Assembly: GCF_003003795.1 (NCBI RefSeq) | Contig: NZ_PVWK01000043.1 | Coordinates: 1 to 38,550 of the forward strand | Length of the DNA stretch: 38,550 nucleotides | Direction of reading: 5' to 3' | Source: Stenomitos frigidus ULC18 | GTDB lineage: Bacteria > Cyanobacteriota > Cyanobacteriia > Leptolyngbyales > Leptolyngbyaceae | Shown here: piece by piece, positions 1 through 8,400 of the stretch | Layout: every line of letters begins with the position of its first letter | Numbering within the stretch: position 1 is the stretch's first letter | The notes under the pieces: generated by a model | Told to the model about the DNA's origin: nothing | Database searches by the model: none | The model's input: the letters and a program-made list of their open reading frames with translations, nothing else | Program-made: the position numbers and the translations under genes

Positions 1-859
1 GCTGCACCTCCAAATCGTTGAAATCGATACCTCCATCTAACTTTACATACCGGAGCTTTTCAAGCCTGATCTACTTACACGGTCTACAGAAGACTCATTG
101 CGTCTTGCTGCTCGTAGGGCTTGCTTACATCGTAAGCCCTACACTCTAGCAGTAGATGAGTTTGAGCATATTGGAATTTTAGCTAGTGAGGAAGAGATAA
201 ATGCGCATATGCATTGTGCCAAGTCATTCATTAATGAAAGCAAAGTGCCTTGGACTGCATTTGGAACTTATGAAATGACTGATTTTCTTGAGATAAACGA
301 TCAACTTAGTCAACGTGACAAGATTATTCATTTTCCACGTTATCGACTCGAAGCTGATGAGGATGTAGCAGAATTCAAGCGAGTTTTGGAGCAACTACTG
401 CGACGAATGCCTCTTCAAAGGACACCTCAGTTGAATAACAAGCTTTTTGAATTGTGCTATGTAGGCAGTATTGGCAAAATTGGCACACTAATCAACTGGC
501 TAATAAATGCCTATGATCTTTGCCTGTCTGAAGAAGCTAAGACATTAAGTTGCACTCATCTTGAGGAGACGATTAAACCTGAATTTGAGCTTGAAAAAAT
601 GCTTGTGGAGGCAGAAAATGGTGAAACAAAGCTAATGAGAAGTGAGGATAAAAGGAAGGCTTTTCGTATCAGATTAGGCTTTGAGAAAGGCACAGGAGTG
701 CCACCAACTCAGTCCAATAGCAGCACACTCCCACCCACCTCAGAGCCATCAGCGACTCCTGCAAGTGATCCCAAAAAAAAGACTGGCTCAAATCGAAGAA
801 AAAGTAGAGTAGGCAAACGTTTGCCTAAGCGCGATTCTGTTGGAGAGAAGCCGGCATAA
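1..859 (+). pseudogene. tnsC: tnsC remnant of a first Tn7-like element (5' part missing or decayed)
   Basis: TnsC is the AAA+ ATPase regulator that links target-selection proteins (TniQ/TnsD) to the transposase. The readable part starts just after an in-frame TAA at 38-40. It contains a Walker B-like segment LAVDEFEHI and then tracks the intact tnsC at 32653-33828: a sensor-like FGTYEM (intact copy GTYELL), IIHFPRYR (intact IHFSRYR) and GKIGTLINWLINA (intact GILKEWLNRA). It ends in a basic tail, as the intact copy does. The Walker A half is absent. Either it lies left of the window with a stop in between, or it has been lost. The readable frame could restart at 98. An intact TniQ gene follows after about 150 bp, but the first of the two TniQ genes found in the intact module is missing here. 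The TnsC relationship is fairly sure; pseudogene status is inferred from the stop. Confidence 0.62.
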
Positions 860-1010
860 AATTGTTTGACTAGTGATTGCATACCGCAGCCTCTCTCAGA
901 TATGAGCTTGGCTTGTTTTCACAGTGCATGGAGCTTTCTAAAAGATGGGAATTTATTAGCTGAAATAATCTAAGCCTTGAATGTGACTTACTAGTTCCAG
1001 GCACATATTT

Positions 1011-2399
1011 ATGGCAATGAAAAGTAACCAACCTTACCAAGACTTGGGACCATTCTCACATTCTCCACGTAGTCGCCTATTCTGCGTAGAACCTATAGAA
1101 ATTGGTACACAATTAGGAGAAAGTTTAACTAGTCTTACTACTCGGTTAGCAGAAGCACATTGCCTTCCTTTAGGCGTACTTATGGAAAGGGAAATTGCAC
1201 CTATCATTGCCAAAATTCATGGCGGTGGTAACTTACATAAAATTTATGATCACACAGCGGCGTTAAACGGTACAGGCCTAATGGCTTTAAGCTTGGCTTC
1301 TGCTCTAGAAAGACTGACTGGACAAAAAAAACTCCATTTACTTACGCTGGCACCTTGGTCGGAGTTGATGCCATCAAGAAGATTGTTGCGTCGCATTCGC
1401 TCTTGGTGCCCACTTTGCTACGAAACCTGGCATACAACTAAACAGATGATTTATGAGCCGCTACTTTGGTCTTTAGATGTTGTTAAAGTATGTCCGTTGC
1501 ATCGCTGTTTTCTGCATGAAACCTGTCTTCATTGCCATCAAAAAAACCTCCCCTTAGCTTGGTACTCACGACCAGGCTATTGCTCAAAGTGTCAAGCATG
1601 GCTCGGTTTATCACCTAGCGACTCGACTGGCAATCTTAAAAGCCCCTCTGACAATGAATTAAAGGCATTGCTTTGGATAGCTGATTCAGTTGGAGATTTG
1701 CTTGCTTCTACTCCTCGTCTAACCTCACCCATTACTAAGGAAAGCGTTGCTCAAGCCTTTAGAGCACATATCAATCTCATCTCTAACGGCAATGTGGCTG
1801 AGTTTGCACGCCAACTTCAACTGCCGAAAAATACTGTCTGGCTTTGGTGTCATGGTAGAAGTGTGCCACAGCTAAATACCTGGGCTCAAATCTGCTATCG
1901 TCTCAACCGTTCCCTGCTAGCGTTCATAACCCAGGAAGTAGAACAGGAAACTTATGTAAGTCCGACAAAAGTCCCATTATCTTTACAACCTAAACCAAAA
2001 GCTGAAGCTAGCGTAATCGATACCGATTATGTTGAGCGCCAATTAGAGGCTATTTTTCTCAATCATGAATGTCCACCGCCATCAATGGAAGAAGTTGCGA
2101 GACGGTTAGAGATCCATAGAGAAACAATCTTCAGGCTTTTTCCAGAAATGTGTCGAGCCGTTTCCGCTAAATACGGCAAATTTCAAAAGGCTCTTCATCA
2201 TCGGGTCATTGAACAAAGTCGTGAAGAAGTCAAGAAAGTTGTTCTAAAACTTTACAGTGAAGGCTTTTATCCATCCGAAGGGCGGGTGGCTCAGCTTATA
2301 ACCAGACCTGGGTCTTTACGATACAAACAAGTACGTGCAGCTATAGAAGAGGCAAAGTTAGAATTTAGCACTCAAGACACTGATTCACCTAGCAGTTAA
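1011..2399 (+). CDS. tniQ: TniQ/TnsD-like transposon targeting protein (first element)
   Basis: TniQ-family proteins bind the target DNA (or an RNA-guided complex) and recruit TnsC. This 462-residue protein has the N-terminal TniQ signature (LFCVEPIEIGTQLGESLTSL), then zinc-ligand clusters WCPLC, VCPLH, CLHCH and YCSKC. A Cro/XRE-like helix-turn-helix follows (EFARQLQLPKNTVWLWCHG). The C-terminus carries one short DNA-binding repeat (EEVARRLEIHRETIFRLFPEMC) split here from a YPSEGRVAQLITRPG segment. It is clearly closest to the second TniQ of the intact module (35410-36795), sharing YEPLLWSL, LAW-SRPG-CSKC and YPSEGR. The ATG at 1011 or the one two codons later could be used; neither has a strong ribosome binding site. 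The reading frame is complete although the neighbouring tnsC is broken, so it may still be functional in trans. Confidence 0.82.
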   Translation: MAMKSNQPYQDLGPFSHSPRSRLFCVEPIEIGTQLGESLTSLTTRLAEAHCLPLGVLMEREIAPIIAKIHGGGNLHKIYDHTAALNGTGLMALSLASALERLTGQKKLHLLTLAPWSELMPSRRLLRRIRSWCPLCYETWHTTKQMIYEPLLWSLDVVKVCPLHRCFLHETCLHCHQKNLPLAWYSRPGYCSKCQAWLGLSPSDSTGNLKSPSDNELKALLWIADSVGDLLASTPRLTSPITKESVAQAFRAHINLISNGNVAEFARQLQLPKNTVWLWCHGRSVPQLNTWAQICYRLNRSLLAFITQEVEQETYVSPTKVPLSLQPKPKAEASVIDTDYVERQLEAIFLNHECPPPSMEEVARRLEIHRETIFRLFPEMCRAVSAKYGKFQKALHHRVIEQSREEVKKVVLKLYSEGFYPSEGRVAQLITRPGSLRYKQVRAAIEEAKLEFSTQDTDSPSS

Positions 2400-2583
2400 C
2401 CTTACTGACGTTGGCTTCTTCTAAAGCAACTACACCATCATAATCAAGAGTGCTTCTGAGCCAATAGTTTGTGAACCATAAGGCTCCGGGAACTTTCAGC
2501 CTTCTGAGAGTAACCCTAAAAGAGTAATAAGATGGACTTATAGTACAGGCAGAATTGTCGATTCGGGTTCACATAATCCGGAG

Positions 2584-2647
2584 CAAGCATTAAGTGACAA
2601 AAGACGATTACAAGCATTAAGTGGCAATTATGGACAATTAATGCTTG
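2584..2647. repeat. Two 27-bp direct repeats plus an inverted half-copy (possible transposon-end sites)
   Basis: The 13-mer CAAGCATTAAGTG occurs at 2584-2596 and at 2611-2623, exactly 27 bp apart, and each copy is followed by RCAA. An inverted copy of its first ten bases (TTAATGCTTG) lies at 2638-2647. The 27-bp period equals the spacing of the two main TnsB-type sites near the tRNA, although the sequence is different. Similar GTGACAA-type repeats occur in the ends of other cyanobacterial Tn7-like elements, so this may be the end of another element or a diverged left end. The sequence from 2400 to 2583 shows no gene and no repeat that I recognise. Confidence 0.5.
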
Positions 2648-2672
2648 TTGTCCCATATTCTGTGACTATACC

Positions 2673-2822
2673 CATAGTTTTGCCACCACTGGAACCATAG
2701 TTTTGCCGTTGACAATCCTGTAATAGCGATTCTCTGGTTGCCCGAGCAGTTATGGATTTCAGCCTTTAGAAGCATAGTTTTGCCGAGGGGCGAAATTGGA
2801 GCCATACCCTTGCCGCAAGACA
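2673..2822 (+). repeat. Tn7-like right end with four TnsB-type sites; terminus near 2822
   Basis: The 12-mer CATAGTTTTGCC occurs exactly at 2673-2684, 2696-2707 and 2773-2784, with a variant CATACCCTTGCC at 2803-2814. All copies point the same way. On the minus strand the outermost site is preceded by eight bases, TGTCTTGC. That fits the Tn7-family pattern of a terminal TGT plus five bases followed by the first transposase site, so I place the element boundary after the ACA at 2820-2822. The same 12-mer appears at the tRNA-proximal end (36983-36994), which ties both ends to one transposase family. No gene is supported between 2823 and the end of the desulfurase gene at 2873. Confidence 0.72.
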
Positions 2823-2872
2823 CCGTTTATTGTATCAAGCGGCTGAAAAGCCCTGGTAGCAGACTGTTGAGT

Positions 2873-4039
2873 CTATGAGTATAGAACCTTTCCAATCCCA
2901 CTAATCGCGTCCGATAAAACTGAAGCTGCCTCTTTTATCTCCTCTTCAGTAGTAAATTTACCAATTCCAATTCGGATTGCCCCCTCGATGATCCTTGGCG
3001 GTAAGTTGAGGGATTGAAGCACATGGGACGGTGCTTCTACACCTGATGAACACGCTGAGCCAGTAGAGATAGCTAACTGTGACCGAACCCTGGCAATCAC
3101 AGCACTGTTTGGAATACCAGGAATCGAGATGTGGAAATTTCCCGCAAGACGAGAACTGCTATCTCCGTTAACCACAAGCCCAGGTAGCTTCTTAAGCAGC
3201 AAAGTTTGTAACAAATCTCGTTTAGAAGCGATCGCCCCTTCATCCACTTCCATCTCCAGCGATCGCAACCGACAAGCTTCCCCCAACCCTACAATCCCTG
3301 GAACGTTGAGGGTGCCTGATCGCATTCCTCGCTGATGACCGCCACCAAACATAAGCGGCTCCAAGGGATAGCCTCTACGAACGGCCAGTGCCCCAACCCC
3401 CTTGGGTCCATAGAACTTGTGGGCAGAGATAGCTAGGTAGGTGATGCCCCACTCCTCAAATTGAATTGGAATCTTGCCGACTGCCTGAGAGCCGTCACAT
3501 AGAAAAGGAATGCCGTAGTGTTGAGCAATCTGCCCAATTTTCTGTATAGGGTAGATGTTGCCAATTTCATTGTTAGCTGCCATAACACAGAGCAAGGACA
3601 GTCCTTCAGCGCAGTCTTGCTCTAAATGTTCCAGGTCAATTCTGCCTCTGGAATCTACTTGGAGATGAACCAATTCAGCCCAACCTCGTTTCTCCAAAGC
3701 ACGGCAGGTATCGAGGACGGCTTTGTGTTCGATCGGCATTAAGCCGATTCGATGGAGTTTCGTTAGGTTACGGGCTAAGCTCCCTTGAATGGCGAGATTG
3801 ATGCTCTCGGTCGCACCGGATGTCCAGACGATTTCCTTCGGTGAAGCTCCGATGAGGTCTGCAACTTCTTTGGCAGCTTGCTTAATGGCGGTTTCAGCGC
3901 GATCGCCCCACTCATGATCAATACTGCTGGCATTGCCGAATTCTTCGGTCATGTAATGCAGCATTAACCTGGCAACTCGTGGATCTGTGGGTGTAGTCGC
4001 GTGGTAGTCCAGGTAGATGGGCTGGGTTGGTGAAATCAC
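2873..4039 (-). CDS. Cysteine desulfurase, SspA/DndA (NifS/IscS) type
   Basis: This PLP enzyme converts cysteine to alanine and carries the freed sulfur as a persulfide on its own cysteine. It has 388 residues, the usual family length. The start matches the fold (IYLDYHATTPTDPRV), the PLP lysine lies in SAHKFYGPKG near residue 207, and the catalytic-loop cysteine lies in STGSACSSGVE near residue 330. Its start codon overlaps the stop of the short brxL gene by 3 bp, so it is the last gene of the defence operon. That placement next to a PAPS reductase-like gene argues for sulfur supply to DNA phosphorothioation (the role of DndA or SspA) rather than a housekeeping Fe-S role. From sequence alone a general IscS/NifS function cannot be excluded. 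Family call sure; role inferred. Confidence 0.9.
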   Translation of the reverse strand: MISPTQPIYLDYHATTPTDPRVARLMLHYMTEEFGNASSIDHEWGDRAETAIKQAAKEVADLIGASPKEIVWTSGATESINLAIQGSLARNLTKLHRIGLMPIEHKAVLDTCRALEKRGWAELVHLQVDSRGRIDLEHLEQDCAEGLSLLCVMAANNEIGNIYPIQKIGQIAQHYGIPFLCDGSQAVGKIPIQFEEWGITYLAISAHKFYGPKGVGALAVRRGYPLEPLMFGGGHQRGMRSGTLNVPGIVGLGEACRLRSLEMEVDEGAIASKRDLLQTLLLKKLPGLVVNGDSSSRLAGNFHISIPGIPNSAVIARVRSQLAISTGSACSSGVEAPSHVLQSLNLPPRIIEGAIRIGIGKFTTEEEIKEAASVLSDAISGIGKVLYS

Positions 4040-5472
4040 TTGACCTCTGCGTAAATCTCTCGCCCAAACTGGCTGAATTCATCGTCTAAATAATACAACG
4101 AACCACGAATTGCCTGACGCAGCTTACGGGCTGGATCTAAACAATCTCTTTGAAAGTCCATTAGCGTTAGCTCTAGATGCGGGTAGAGAATCTTCAGAAA
4201 CCCTGCGGCTGCTTTGAGAATGGCATTTTGGTCTCGAACAGTAGCGCTCTTATCAAACTTTATATGTCGCTGTACGTAGGAAAAAAAACGATTATCTTGG
4301 CGTAAAGTAAGTAGTGCTTCACCAAAGAAATCCATCTTTAAGCCAACTTGAGAAGCCATCATTTCTCGCTGAAACTTGGGAATTTTCCAGCCTGGAATAA
4401 TGCCAGCAAAGCGATCAAGAAAAGCGGTTTCAGCAAGAAACTTAGGCAGATCGGCAACCAAGTGTTCCTCATTCCGAGGACGTAAATATTCATCCAGATC
4501 AATGTTTGCCAGCATCACGAGAGAACAATCACTCGCAATATCTTGAAAACCTGCTCGATTATAGCGACCACTTGCCAAATAATTTTTGAGCGGACCAATA
4601 ACCTCATCAGGGTTATCGAAACTCAGACTCTGCACCTCATCCAGAACAACAACATCATGCCGTCCCAGCAACCCAACTTCCTTCGTTTTCCCGTTAATGA
4701 AAAGTTGTGCTGGAGTGACTTTGCCACCGCTGATTAGGGCAACCTTGCTGCTAATATTCTCAAAGACGAAGCTCTTGCCTGTCCCTTTAGGAGCTAGCTC
4801 CATGATATGAAAGTTGGACTCCACTAACGGTAGTAATCGAGCCAGTACCCAAGTTTTTGCTTCAGTGGTATAGCTAGGATGGTCAGGATTAAACCCAATC
4901 GAGCAAAAAAGTAAGTCGCGCCATTGCTCGGTTGTAAACTTTGCCCGACGCTCTGCATAGCTTTCAAGATCAACGGTTGAACATTGGAACGGGTCAAGAT
5001 CCATGACTTCGACTTTACCGTCAGGCTGCATTGCGAGGCTAATTTTGCCCCATACTCCCTGACGTAGGAGCATTTTATTCCGCTCGATCAAGCTAAGCGG
5101 AATCGTACAGTCTGATAGGTTAAGGACTGGAATGCGAGCAAAGGGCTCAGGAATTTCACCTGTTCCTTGCTCCAGTTTGACTCTTACCTGCACCAACGCA
5201 ATGAGTTTGCGAACTTCGCCCTGAGTGAGGTCAAAGATAATTTCATTGCGGTCGTCTTTTCGAGGAAACGCTTTTTTAACGAAGGCACTAACCTTTTCTA
5301 GCTCAAGAGAAGTCAATGCTCCAAAACCAGGCACGATTTTATCTAACAACCATTCAGCAACAAAACTGGGTACGCCAATAGCTGTCAAGCCACTTGACGG
5401 CAACCGAGTTTTATCAATACTCAGATTACCGAAGACTTCTTGAACTAAAGCATTATTATAGGAAGTCATCAA
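4036..5472 (-). CDS. brxL: BrxL-like AAA+ ATPase lacking the C-terminal Lon protease domain
   Basis: BrxL is a BREX component with an N-terminal DNA-binding region, a central AAA+ motor and normally a C-terminal Lon-like domain (usual length about 680 residues). This protein has 478. It shows the BrxL N-terminal block (VPSFVAEWLLDKI), the conserved FTTEQWRDLLFCSIG, LARLLPLVESNF, Walker A APKGTGKS (227-234), the SGGKVTPAQLF strand, Walker B VVVLDE (274-279), LKNYLASGRYNR and FLDRFAGIIPGWKIPK. After the DPARKLRQAIRG helix it simply stops, where longer homologues continue into the Lon domain. The stop overlaps the next gene's ATG, so the short form looks like the established gene end rather than a recent break. 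It overlaps the upstream kinase-PglZ gene by 17 bp, which implies translational coupling. Confidence 0.85.
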   Translation of the reverse strand: MMTSYNNALVQEVFGNLSIDKTRLPSSGLTAIGVPSFVAEWLLDKIVPGFGALTSLELEKVSAFVKKAFPRKDDRNEIIFDLTQGEVRKLIALVQVRVKLEQGTGEIPEPFARIPVLNLSDCTIPLSLIERNKMLLRQGVWGKISLAMQPDGKVEVMDLDPFQCSTVDLESYAERRAKFTTEQWRDLLFCSIGFNPDHPSYTTEAKTWVLARLLPLVESNFHIMELAPKGTGKSFVFENISSKVALISGGKVTPAQLFINGKTKEVGLLGRHDVVVLDEVQSLSFDNPDEVIGPLKNYLASGRYNRAGFQDIASDCSLVMLANIDLDEYLRPRNEEHLVADLPKFLAETAFLDRFAGIIPGWKIPKFQREMMASQVGLKMDFFGEALLTLRQDNRFFSYVQRHIKFDKSATVRDQNAILKAAAGFLKILYPHLELTLMDFQRDCLDPARKLRQAIRGSLYYLDDEFSQFGREIYAEVK

Positions 5473-8400
5473 TATCTAACCCGCTGCTGAACAATTGCTT
5501 CACGATTAATAGAGATTCCGAATCTAAGCTAGTAGTACCCGCTTCAATACCAGCAAACTGAAACCTGAGTTCTCCTGTTAGAGATAATTGCTTGCCTTCA
5601 TGATGAGGAGGAAGTTCTGGATAGCTGGCAATTGGCACCTGAATCAAAACTTTTTGTCCGGCTGGAATTTTGGTATCCAAAGGATAACCAGCCTTTAGAG
5701 CGGTCAATTCATTAATGTATAGACAAAGCTGTGTCAAAGGCACTGTGTTTGAGTTGTCAATCGTTAGAGTCAGCTCTCCGCTTTGCCCAGCGTCTCCCTC
5801 ACCATGACACTTGACCTGGACTGGGAGTCGAGCTGTAAAGGGACGTAGTACTGATACTCCAACAACAACCTCCTCCGGAAAAAGTCCACCGTGGGACCCA
5901 ATAATTTCATTCTTCTCGGTGTAGCTGAAGGCATTCAGACACCCTGCACCACGCACGATACTAAGGTCATGTGGCAGTCCGTATCGCTCTGCATCCAACA
6001 CCACAAAGCGGTGATCATCGGTTTTGCCGATCGCCATTCGCCCTTTTAGATCTAGCCCCTCCGGACAATTGGGTAAATGTTCTGCTTCCCCGATCATTTG
6101 ACCATGATCGCTGGCGATGACAATCCTGAGATGCTCAGGGTTAGGGTGCTGCTTTACACAATATTCGATGTCTTTAGCAATGCCTTCCAGAACATGTGGG
6201 CGCTGGACTTGATAGAGATTCTGCCAATCTTGTTCGGTATGGTATAGGTGGTCAAGCTTATCTGTATCCCAACAATAGAGTTGATGCGCGTTCTGCCTCA
6301 GATCTCGATGAAGTGTACTCCGTTTTCGGTCGGTATACCGTTTGCCAATGCCCATCATCGGAAAGCCTTTACTTGCATCAGGAACCCAAGCAGAGTGGCT
6401 AGGGGGAAGTTGAGTATAAAGACTCCACTTCGCGTACTCAGTTTTTGTGGGCAGAATGCTGATCCGAGGCTGAAGCGTAGTTTCAATCGAGAAGCTGCTG
6501 TTTCGAGTCAGATTTGCCAGCAGTTCCTGATGATCGAGCCATCCCAAACCATCGACCACAACCCAGAGAACGGGGCTTGTCTGGCAAAGGTCTTGAACAA
6601 GAGATGCTACGCTGTAGTTCAGAGCAGAACTAGCAAATCTCAATTCTGGATAGTGTCTGAGTATCCAGTTCACAAAGGAATCGGCTAAACGATCGCTGTC
6701 TCTAGGTCGAGCTGACGCGGCATTGATGGCAGCATCCCAACGTCGGAAGGGTAAGTAGTGGTCAGTTACCCATTGCATAGCGTCTTTAGAACTTGCCTCC
6801 AGGTCGAGAGGTTCTGGTTGGAGCGGCGGTTGGAGGCTGTCTAGATCGCGAAGCTCTTGATAGTTGAGGTAGGAAGAGAGTTTTCGTTTTCTCTCTTTGG
6901 TAATCCAACTAGGGTGGGTCTTCAGAATTGTGTAGGCAAGAGATGCAATCTGTTCCATGCCAGACTGCTGATTAGGAGCCAGTTCATCGATTACCCTACC
7001 TTCGTTACGAAGAAGCTGACGCTCCCATAGGGATCTGAATTCGCTAGCAAGGAAGTGGGGTACAGGTAACGGGTAGCGCCCCAGCGCTTTTACTTTAGCT
7101 GAAGGCTGAATGATTCCTGTCCATTGCCGGAGCAGTTGTAGTTTGTCTTCTGTTTGATAATAATCTGCCAGCTCTGAAGCATTTTCTACAGCTTGATTTT
7201 GCCAGATGCGCTCCAGGGACTTATAGGCATCTGGAACTTGGATGGAGAGCCATTGAGCTAGGTGAGAAAGAGAAGGCGACTCAAACCATACCTGTCGCAC
7301 TGGCAAATCAGCTTTAGTGCTATCGCTCTCCATCAGATCCGCCAATAAATAGGCAATCGTGTTTTCTGGAGGATAAGCATCGATCGCTGTAGCAAGCTGA
7401 AGAATTTGTGGATCAGTCCATGCTGTCGGTATTGGAACGGAGCCAAACAGGAATTGGAGTTGAGAGCGAGGATTTTGCTTCTCCTCTAAGATGGCATCTA
7501 ACTGATTCCAAACCCTCAGCCATTCGCGCGTCCAGTCACAAAGACGTTTAGCCTGCAAGCCTCTGCCTGTCACCCAATAAAGCGTGTCTGACTGAAAAAA
7601 GGATTGCATCCACTCCACTTCAGTTCTAACTTCAATGTATCCAGAAGGAGGCGCATAGAGACCAGTGGGATCGAGCACAACTAATTTGCTCGGTGCTCCG
7701 TCTCCGTCAGACAGGGACTGTATTGGAGGCGCTGGAGGCAGACGATCGAATAAGGTTGTCTGAACACTACTTTCTGCGGCGACCAACCCCTCCAAATCAA
7801 CTACTGAAGCATAATTAACAGCTTTAGCTATAGAGTTGACAGGCTGCAACTGGGAGGCTTCAGACTGTTTTGGAGGGGGATTTTCTACGGATAGATCTAT
7901 AGGTAACGTGACGCTCTCTAGGGCTAGGTCTGCAATCTCTAAATTGTTGGAGAGGGGATCACTTAATAGTGTTGCTGGCTCAACTTCCTCAGATCCTTCA
8001 ATTTTCCGCAAGCTGCTAAGAGCCGCGATCGCCTCTAAAAACTGTACTGCGGTAGCGAATCGATCACCTTTTTTGGGTGCAATTACTTTCAAAAGTATCT
8101 GTACCAACTCATCGCTCAACTCCTCCATTGCCTGCACTTCGTTCGGATTTCTGGGGAGTGTGCCTAGAGGAGGACTTGGCTCTTCAAAGGGATAACAGCC
8201 TGTCACGCATTCGTAAAAGGTGATGCCCAAGGCGTAGAGATCACGATCAATCTTCTCGGCTGTTGTTTGATCAAGTTTTGGTTTGAAATCTGGAGGTAGA
8301 TATTTTCGGGTTCCAGCACTGACAGTGACTTCATCGTGATCAGAGACTGCGATGTTAAAGTCAATGATCCGAATACCCTGTTCAGTTAGCAGCAAGTTGG

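Noticed and set aside
2638-2823. Open frame of 61 codons on the minus strand
   Set aside because: It runs straight through the repeated transposase sites of a transposon end and has no protein-like features.
2873-4039. Housekeeping IscS in an isc or suf cluster
   Set aside because: No iscU, sufB or similar gene is near; it is translationally coupled to brxL.
7836-8195. Plus-strand open frames inside the kinase-PglZ gene and similar ones in the other large minus-strand genes
   Set aside because: They are antisense shadows of genes with clear domain content and lack motifs or ribosome binding sites.
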